From Coxiellaceae bacterium (lineage in GTDB: Bacteria; Pseudomonadota; Gammaproteobacteria; Coxiellales; Coxiellaceae): a stretch of 5,166 nucleotides of DNA. How positions within the stretch are numbered: position 1 is the first letter of the stretch; every line of letters begins with the position of its first letter. The notes under the pieces are model-generated. The model made no database searches, was not told where the DNA came from, and saw only the letters and a program-made list of their open reading frames with translations. Location of the stretch: assembly GCA_014238445.1 (NCBI GenBank), contig JABABC010000195.1, positions 1 through 5,166 on the forward strand, read 5' to 3'. A program made the translations under genes and the position numbers. Below are positions 1-5,166 of this stretch, one piece after another.

Positions 1-299
1 ATTTTATTTTTTGAACTTAAGGTATCACTAGGAATAATATGCTTCAGTGCAAAGTTTATGGTATCGAGAAAGAAATTTCTTTTGTCGATATTTTCAGGTA
101 CTAGAAACAATATATCATTGAGTGCTTTTATATCGATCTTTTTAATCAGAGCAAGAACTACGCTTTGGTTTTTCTTAGCCACTGCAAGATGCAGAAGTGT
201 ATCGCCTTTGATGGTTCCATAACCTCCCATCACAATGTCGTCTTGGATGAGTGACGCTTTCTTAAGTGCTTCTTGGCTAAGCTTATTAACCCAAGCCAT
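1..299 (-). CDS. Ankyrin-repeat-like protein, N-terminal part (runs off left edge)
   Basis: This is an open frame of 99 codons on the minus strand, reading from an ATG at 299-297 to the left edge, so the C-terminus and stop are not in the window. Residues 31-56 fit the ankyrin repeat pattern: KGDTLLHLAVAKKNQSVV followed by LALIKK, comparable to the family core G-TPLHLAA-(x)n-VV-LL. Such repeats mediate protein-protein binding, and in host-associated bacteria ankyrin proteins are often effectors, but nothing here shows secretion. No signal peptide or membrane segment is visible. The start is uncertain: the ATG has no good ribosome site. An in-frame CTG at 326-324 lies 8 bases after AGGGGG (340-335), and an in-frame TGA at 344-342 closes the frame upstream. 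The protein could therefore begin at either codon or be a 5'-truncated remnant. G+C is clearly lower than in the repair genes, about 30% in the first 180 bases by hand count, which fits an accessory or transferred gene. With only one repeat visible, the family call is moderate. Confidence 0.55.
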   Translation of the reverse strand, partial: MAWVNKLSQEALKKASLIQDDIVMGGYGTIKGDTLLHLAVAKKNQSVVLALIKKIDIKALNDILFLVPENIDKRNFFLDTINFALKHIIPSDTLSSKNK

Positions 300-323
300 A
301 CAAGCTTCATCGGATTGATTTAG

Positions 324-488
324 CAGGCCGACCGCCCCCTCTCATTCAATCTCTCACCTATTCACCAACAGCTGCTGTCTCAGTATGTCATGGTCGCTTG
401 GGCGAAAAATCTCACGAATGAGTCACACATTGACCCTGTCAATCAACCCCATCCCAATGATCAGACAGTCACCATGACAGCTCCATAG
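324..488 (+). other. Unrecognised open frame, possible 3' gene remnant or small ORF
   Basis: A plus-strand frame is open for 54 sense codons between a TAG at 321-323 and a terminal TAG at 486-488. The translation looks protein-like rather than random: it includes LSFNLSPIHQQLLSQY and VMVAWAKNLTNESHIDPVN and ends in TVTMTAP. No family was recognised. The only plausible ATG is at 390-392, which would give a 32-residue peptide with no evident ribosome site. The longer reading without a start codon would fit the C-terminal tail of a gene whose 5' part was lost near 320-345. It lies immediately beside the 5' end of the minus-strand ankyrin frame, so both could have been cut at the same place. It could equally be non-coding leader sequence, because an open stretch of this length is not improbable by chance. 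Confidence 0.25.
429..443. repeat. Short inverted repeat ATTGAC-CCT-GTCAAT
   Basis: Two perfect 6-base arms, ATTGAC and GTCAAT, are separated by three bases. It has the shape of a dimeric regulator half-site pair or a small hairpin. It lies 105-119 bases upstream of the AddB-like start. It also falls inside the unrecognised open frame, where it would encode ordinary residues. There is no T run after it, so it is not an intrinsic terminator. A repeat of this size can arise by chance, and no regulator is implied by the neighbouring genes. Confidence 0.3.
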
Positions 489-508
489 CATCTCAACACA
501 TATCCCGT

Positions 509-514
509 TATAGT
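509..514 (+). promoter_or_regulatory. Weak candidate -10 box (TATAGT) upstream of the repair operon
   Basis: TATAGT matches the sigma-70 -10 consensus at five of six positions and would start transcription near 521, giving a leader of about 27 bases before the ATG at 548. No convincing -35 element is present at 16-18 bases upstream, and there is no TG extension. It is the best box in the interval, but the operon promoter could lie elsewhere. Confidence 0.25.
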
Positions 515-547
515 GTGAATCACAGGGAACTGCTGCCACACTGAACT

Positions 548-3172
548 ATGTTTGAACACTGCTTTGCACACCTTAAAGATAACCATGCCATATTAACCGT
601 TAATCAACGATTAAGCTTAAGCTTGCAACGTGAATATGCCGCTTGGCGGCAACAACAAGGCCACTTTACCTGGCCATCGTTAGAGGCCCAACCTCTCACT
701 ACCTGGATCACTCAACAATGGTTACGCCACACACCAAGCAACCGCGTGCTGCTCAGCGCTTGGCAAGAACATCAATTATGGCATCAGTGTGTCGATCAAG
801 ATGAACGGTTTGCCCTGATTCAAACGCAAGCGACGGCACAACAAGCACAACAAGCCTGGCAAATACTCAATGATTGGCAACTCACCACGGATGATATTGC
901 ACCTCGAGCCAACCATGAAGTGGACACCTTCATTGAATGGGCCAATCACCTGACTGAACACTGTCAACAACAAGGTTGGGCACGTCTATCCAACCTCATA
1001 CCCGAACTCATTACACTGATCGAACAACAAGACATCACACTGCCGGAACACATCTTACTGATGGGCTTTGACGATCTTTCGCCTAGCGTTCAAGCATTAA
1101 TGAATACCTTATCTCACTACACGGTGATTGAGCATGACAAGCCACCCGGCTTATCAAGCACACAACATCGTATCAGCCTGCCCGATCGTCGCTGTGAAAT
1201 CACCACCATGGCACGTTGGGCCAAACAGCATTGGATCAACAATCCTAGCCAACGTATCGCCTGTATCGTGCCCAACTTAACGGAATTGCGCGACACGATT
1301 GAACACATCTTTATCGATACATTTGACGTGCGCGCGCTGATTGATGAAGCCACGCCACTACCCTTTAACTGTTCTGCTGGAAAACCACTGGTGCAATTTG
1401 CCTTGATTGACTCAGCCTTACAGGGCTTAAAACTCTGCGCATCACAACGCGCCCCTATCTCGCGATGGATAAACTGGCTACAGTCTCCGTACAACCACCA
1501 TCATGCACAAGATGCCGCATGTGCCTCAGCAGCCACGTTCGCCTTACAACAACTCGGCATGGAAACCATTAATAAAACCACCGTTGCAGGAACACTGACA
1601 CAACTGCATGCCGCATTCCCTGAATCCACCTGGCTTAGTCGCTGGCAGGCCTTGCAACCTCAACTTCCCCACAATCAATCACCCAGTCAGTGGGCACACA
1701 GCATCATCACGTGTTGTCACCAATGGGGCTGGCCTGGCGGTCGCACCATCACCTCGCTGGAACACCAACTGATCCAACGCTTCCAAAGCGTCTTACACGA
1801 ACTCGCCAGTCTTGATGACATACACCCACAACTGACACTGAATCAAGCCTTAGAAATACTCCAAACCTTATTACATCAAACACCGTTCCAAACTGAAGGC
1901 AGTAATGCCCCGATTCAAATACTCGGTGTGTTAGAAGCTTCAGGTTATACCTTCGATCATTTATGGTTTATGAATGTGAATGATGAAACCTGGCCAGCTG
2001 CGGCACAAGCCAATCCCTTTTTACCTGCATCCATTCAAAAACACCACCACATGCCGCATGCCGATGGCGAGCGCGAACGGCATTTTGCACAACGCGTACA
2101 ACAACGACTCTGCGAAAGCAGCACGCAGGTCATTATCAGTCACCATCAAACGGACCACGAACGCCACTTTCATGCCAGCCCATTAACGCGTCATCTCCCA
2201 CTACTCTCCACTGACCAATTAACCTTGGCCGATGCTGCGATCACTGCTATCACACAACCACTCCCCTTATCCCCACTCACTCACATTCATGCCCCACCGC
2301 TTAATGATAACGAACAACCACGCGGTGGCACCTGGATTTTAAAACAACAAGCACAATGCCCCTTTAAAGCCTTTGCTAAAGTACGCCTCAATGCCCATAC
2401 CCCAGCAGACACACACGTAGGCTTAAGTCCCGCACAAGCTGGCACCCTGGTGCATGCCACTTTAGAAGCTGTTTGGCAACAACTGAAAGATCATGACACC
2501 TTAGTGCAGCTGGATAACAGCGCACTGATAACCTACTTAGATCAGGCTTTTGATGCAGCAGTGAAGAATACAGCGATTGCACAACGTGTCGAAGCGTATT
2601 TTTTACCCTTAGAAAAAACACGTGTGTGCGCGCTACTGCTCGAATGGCTCAACCTGGAAAAAAATCGCACCCCTTTTAGAGTACTAGCACAAGAACAATC
2701 GCATCGTGTCACGCTAGGCAAGCTCACTTTTTCTATCAGCATTGACCGCATCGATCAACTGGCCAATGGTGAACACGTCATTATCGATTATAAAACGTTT
2801 CAAACCAATCTCACACCGTGGTTTCAACAACGACTCGATGACCCACAACTACCAACCTATTATTTAGCCATGCAAGAGACACTCCCTATCGCAGGTGTAG
2901 GCTACGCACAAGTGAAAGCCAGTCAACTACAGTTTAAAGGTCTCTTACACGATCGTTACGAACAGGATGCCAGCGTAGTGCCTGGGTTTACACCCATTAC
3001 CCAACTACGACAACATGCGATGAGCTGGACGGCATGGCATGATCATTGTGAGCAAGCCATTCACCAATTGGCTGATGAATTTTGTGCGGGTGAAGCACGC
3101 GTTGATCCGCTACATCCGAGCGCTTGCCTCACTTGTGACTTACAACCCCTTTGCCGAGTATTTGAATCATGA
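548..3172 (+). CDS. AddB-like PD-(D/E)XK nuclease, probable DNA double-strand break repair protein
   Basis: This complete 874-residue protein belongs to the proteobacterial AddB-related family often named 'probable DNA repair protein' (about 900 residues). It is the likely nuclease and scaffold partner of the helicase encoded next, acting in the cytoplasm on broken DNA ends. Family landmarks in order are an N-terminal TVNQRLSLSL segment (17-26) where Walker-A-bearing AddB proteins have their ATP site, LLMGFDDLSP (170-179), SAGKPL (276-281), and LGVLEASGYTFDHLWF to DETWP (459-483) followed by NPFLP (489-493). The C-terminal nuclease shows GTLVH (H636), E716, DRID (733-736), the catalytic DYK (D747, K749) and QLP (Q767). 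Four cysteines placed as in AddB iron-sulfur nucleases are present: C604 in QCPFKAF, and C860, C863 and C869 at the end. No Walker A is visible, so it is probably not itself an ATPase. ATG 548 is the first start after an in-frame TGA at 542-544, and the N-terminus matches the family there. The ribosome site is poor: AGGGA at 524-528 is about 19 bases away. Its stop overlaps the next start by four bases. Confidence 0.9.
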   Translation: MFEHCFAHLKDNHAILTVNQRLSLSLQREYAAWRQQQGHFTWPSLEAQPLTTWITQQWLRHTPSNRVLLSAWQEHQLWHQCVDQDERFALIQTQATAQQAQQAWQILNDWQLTTDDIAPRANHEVDTFIEWANHLTEHCQQQGWARLSNLIPELITLIEQQDITLPEHILLMGFDDLSPSVQALMNTLSHYTVIEHDKPPGLSSTQHRISLPDRRCEITTMARWAKQHWINNPSQRIACIVPNLTELRDTIEHIFIDTFDVRALIDEATPLPFNCSAGKPLVQFALIDSALQGLKLCASQRAPISRWINWLQSPYNHHHAQDAACASAATFALQQLGMETINKTTVAGTLTQLHAAFPESTWLSRWQALQPQLPHNQSPSQWAHSIITCCHQWGWPGGRTITSLEHQLIQRFQSVLHELASLDDIHPQLTLNQALEILQTLLHQTPFQTEGSNAPIQILGVLEASGYTFDHLWFMNVNDETWPAAAQANPFLPASIQKHHHMPHADGERERHFAQRVQQRLCESSTQVIISHHQTDHERHFHASPLTRHLPLLSTDQLTLADAAITAITQPLPLSPLTHIHAPPLNDNEQPRGGTWILKQQAQCPFKAFAKVRLNAHTPADTHVGLSPAQAGTLVHATLEAVWQQLKDHDTLVQLDNSALITYLDQAFDAAVKNTAIAQRVEAYFLPLEKTRVCALLLEWLNLEKNRTPFRVLAQEQSHRVTLGKLTFSISIDRIDQLANGEHVIIDYKTFQTNLTPWFQQRLDDPQLPTYYLAMQETLPIAGVGYAQVKASQLQFKGLLHDRYEQDASVVPGFTPITQLRQHAMSWTAWHDHCEQAIHQLADEFCAGEARVDPLHPSACLTCDLQPLCRVFES
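3169..3172 (+). promoter_or_regulatory. ATGA stop-start overlap of the two repair genes
   Basis: The helicase start ATG (3169-3171) overlaps the AddB-like stop TGA (3170-3172). With no strong ribosome site before it, re-initiation by ribosomes finishing the first gene is the likely mode of translation. This would keep the two subunits at matched levels, as expected for a complex. Confidence 0.8.
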
Positions 3173-5166
3173 CCATCCATGACCACGACCAACGACACGC
3201 AGCGCTTGATCCACACACTTCCTTTATCGTGCAAGCTCCTGCAGGCTCAGGTAAAACAGAATTATTAACCCAACGGCTATTGGTGTTATTAGCACAAGCC
3301 GTAGAAACCCCTGAAGAAATTGTAGCACTCACCTTTACGCGTAAAGCCGCACGTGAAATGCGCGACCGCGTGTTAGGAGCACTGATGCTTGCCAGTGATA
3401 CTCAAGAACCCAGTGAACCACACAAAAAACACACCTGGCGACTCGCACGCGCTGTGTTAGATAAAGACCAACAAGCCGATTGGAACTTAGTGTCTAACCC
3501 CAACCGGCTCAATATCATGACGATCGATAGCTTAACCGCAACGATCAATAAAAAAACACCGCTACTCTCTCAAGTGGGCAGTCAACCGCAATTGGTGGAT
3601 AATGCCACACGGTATTTTGAAAGCGCTGCTATCGGATTACTAGAAACACTCCATGACGGTGACACAACACTCAGTCATGCACTGCAAACTATCTTATTAC
3701 ACTGCGATAATAAAGCTGCCACGGTGATTCAACTCTTCGCGCAATTACTGAATAAACGACAACAGTGGTTACCGACCGTGATGCACAGCCAACACGACGA
3801 AGAACGCATCCATCACTTAGAACATACCCTGCAATCGATGAACCTTGATGCAATGCAACGCGTGCTGGAACACATAGACCCCAGTCTATTGCATCAATTC
3901 GCACTACACGCTGAAACAGCAGCAAAAACCCTTGTTGCTGAAAACCCCGAACACCCCATGAGCCATTTAATCGGACTCACTGAGCCCTTATCGGTCGCGC
4001 TGAAACAGCGTGAAGCCTGGATTCAATTGGCACAGTGCATTCTAACCAGTAAAGGGGAATGGCGTAAAAGCTTGACCAAGCGTCAAGGCTTTACCGCTAA
4101 AAGTAAGCATAAAACGGCCATGCAAGCCTTGCTCGACCAATGCCGTAATAATGAACCATTGGAATCAGCCTTTCAAGACCTACAGCATTGCCCACCCATC
4201 CACTACACCACTGAACAAACGCACATCCTGAATGCCCTACTGCATGCCTTGCCACATTTAGCGGCGCATTTAACGTTAGTGTTTCAACAACACAACGTGA
4301 TCGATTTTTCCGAACTCACACTGGCAGCACTACGAGCACTAGGGTCACCCGAGGAACCGACCGATTTAGCTTTATACTTAGATGATCGTATCACGCATTT
4401 ATTAGTGGATGAGTTTCAAGACACCTCCATTGCACAATACCACCTTTTACAGCGCCTCACTTTTGATTGGCACACCGGTGATGGTCGCACCGTATTTTTT
4501 GTTGGCGACCCCATGCAATCCATCTACCGTTTTCGCAATGCTGAAGTTACCTTATTCATGCAAACACAAACACAAGGGTTTGGCCCAGTGGATCTCACTG
4601 CATTACAACTCACCATGAACTTTCGCTCCAAACAAGGTGTAGTGGATTGGGTTAATAAGACCTTTGAATCGATTTTCCCTGAGTCCATGGACTTTGCGTA
4701 TGGTGGTGTGCCTTTGTCTCACGCAATCAGTGCTGACCAATCGAGTGAAAATTGCGTGAAAACCTACACTTGCCTTGCAAACGACGCTCGCACACAAGGT
4801 GAACGCATTACTGAAACAGTCAAGTTACTACGCGCTGAAGACCCTCAGGGTTCGATAGCCATTTTAGTACGCTCGCGCAATCACTTGCGTGATATTTTAC
4901 CGGCTCTTTCAGCACAAGGCGTTCCTGTTCATGCCACCGATATTGATCCACTGAGCGTACAACCAGAAATTGTCGATGCCCTCACACTCTGTCGTGCCTT
5001 GCTATCACCCAATGACCGCATCGCCTGGATGGCCTTATTACGCTCTCCCTTGTGTGGCTGTGATTTAAACGACTTATTACTACTCAGTCGCACCCAACCG
5101 CACCAAACACTCTGGCAACGCTGCTTAGATGATAGTGTACTCAGCACACTATCAAAGACAGGTCAG
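3169..5166 (+). CDS. AddA/UvrD-type superfamily 1A helicase, N-terminal 666 residues (runs off right edge)
   Basis: This is the ATP-dependent DNA helicase partner of the preceding AddB-like protein, and it would drive unwinding and resection of double-strand ends. The frame is open without a stop from the ATG at 3169 to the window end. Visible superfamily 1 motifs are Q8, Walker A APAGSGKT (23-30, K29), motif Ia LTFTRKAAREM (54-64), TIDSL (118-122), VIDFSEL (377-383), Walker B LLVDEFQDTS (411-420, D414 and E415), motif III VGDPMQSIYRFRNAE (445-459), motif IV LTMNFRS (481-487) and a 2B-type segment from SIAILVRSR (562-570) to LLRSPLCG. Motifs V and VI, and the C-terminal nuclease domain usual in AddA/RecB proteins of about 1,100 residues, would lie past the edge, so nuclease activity cannot be judged. 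The start overlaps the upstream stop as ATGA, giving translational coupling, and only a weak GAG (3156-3158) serves as a possible ribosome site. RecB is an alternative name, but the AddB-like partner favours the AddAB type. No motif is missing in the visible part. Confidence 0.92.
   Translation, partial: MTIHDHDQRHAALDPHTSFIVQAPAGSGKTELLTQRLLVLLAQAVETPEEIVALTFTRKAAREMRDRVLGALMLASDTQEPSEPHKKHTWRLARAVLDKDQQADWNLVSNPNRLNIMTIDSLTATINKKTPLLSQVGSQPQLVDNATRYFESAAIGLLETLHDGDTTLSHALQTILLHCDNKAATVIQLFAQLLNKRQQWLPTVMHSQHDEERIHHLEHTLQSMNLDAMQRVLEHIDPSLLHQFALHAETAAKTLVAENPEHPMSHLIGLTEPLSVALKQREAWIQLAQCILTSKGEWRKSLTKRQGFTAKSKHKTAMQALLDQCRNNEPLESAFQDLQHCPPIHYTTEQTHILNALLHALPHLAAHLTLVFQQHNVIDFSELTLAALRALGSPEEPTDLALYLDDRITHLLVDEFQDTSIAQYHLLQRLTFDWHTGDGRTVFFVGDPMQSIYRFRNAEVTLFMQTQTQGFGPVDLTALQLTMNFRSKQGVVDWVNKTFESIFPESMDFAYGGVPLSHAISADQSSENCVKTYTCLANDARTQGERITETVKLLRAEDPQGSIAILVRSRNHLRDILPALSAQGVPVHATDIDPLSVQPEIVDALTLCRALLSPNDRIAWMALLRSPLCGCDLNDLLLLSRTQPHQTLWQRCLDDSVLSTLSKTGQ

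Larger units (their letters stand above)
300..547. other. Divergent intergenic region without an assigned gene
   Basis: This 248-base stretch separates the minus-strand ankyrin frame from the plus-strand repair operon, so promoters for both directions would be expected in it. It contains the unrecognised open frame ending at 488, a short C/G-rich patch around 324-340, a 6+3+6 inverted repeat at 429-443, and a weak -10-like box at 509-514. I saw no tRNA-like fold, no terminator with a T run and no transposon end. Confidence 0.6.

Noticed and set aside
431..455. TTGACC as a -35 box for the repair operon
   Set aside because: No -10 box lies at 16-18 bases; the nearest similar sequence is 20 bases away and weak. 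TTGACC is also part of the inverted repeat.
613..624. AAGCTTAAGCTT tandem palindrome near the start of the AddB-like gene
   Set aside because: It encodes part of the conserved N-terminal LSLSL segment, and a two-copy 6-base repeat is likely coincidental.
776..2751. Several minus-strand open frames and one plus-strand open frame of 65-125 codons inside the AddB-like gene
   Set aside because: They lie wholly within a coding frame with continuous family motifs, have no recognisable domains and are explained as out-of-frame shadows.
4561..4575. CAAACA-type hexamer repeat in the helicase gene
   Set aside because: It has only about two and a half copies, is in frame and encodes QTQTQ in a variable stretch, so it is simple codon repetition.
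3129..5147. Short open frames on both strands overlapping the helicase gene
   Set aside because: The helicase frame is continuous through all of them and carries the conserved motifs, so the others are shadows.
1..5166. tRNA, rRNA, CRISPR array, intrinsic terminator or insertion sequence
   Set aside because: On reading both strands I saw no cloverleaf-like region, regularly spaced repeats, stem followed by a T run, or transposase motifs with terminal repeats.

Overview
This window looks like part of a gammaproteobacterial (or closely related proteobacterial) chromosome of intermediate G+C. That assignment is inferred from the gene pair that fills most of it: an AddB-like nuclease subunit immediately followed by an AddA/UvrD-like helicase subunit. 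The close-fitting homologues I can recall for both are proteobacterial. The genus is not determinable from the sequence.

Layout: positions 1-299 (minus strand) carry the N-terminal part of a low-G+C open frame with one ankyrin-type repeat, running off the left edge. Positions 300-547 have no confidently assigned gene. They hold an unrecognised plus-strand open frame (324-488) that may be a small gene or the 3' end of a disrupted one, a short inverted repeat (429-443) and a weak -10-like box (509-514). Positions 548-3172 (plus) encode a complete 874-residue AddB-like protein with a PD-(D/E)XK nuclease domain and an apparent four-cysteine iron-sulfur cluster site. Positions 3169-5166 (plus) encode the first 666 residues of a UvrD/AddA-type helicase, open to the right edge. 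The two reading frames overlap by four bases (ATGA), which suggests an operon with translational coupling.

The pair probably forms a RecBCD/AddAB-type complex. The second protein would be the ATP-driven motor and the first the nuclease and scaffold partner, together resecting double-strand DNA ends for RecA-dependent repair. This role is inferred from family membership and order, not shown here. The repair operon is core-genome-like. The left 350 bases differ in base composition and look accessory, with a possible rearrangement boundary near 320-345. I found no tRNA, rRNA, CRISPR array, complete insertion sequence or convincing terminator. Apart from the ordinary-looking repair operon, I see no clear evidence of an undescribed system.
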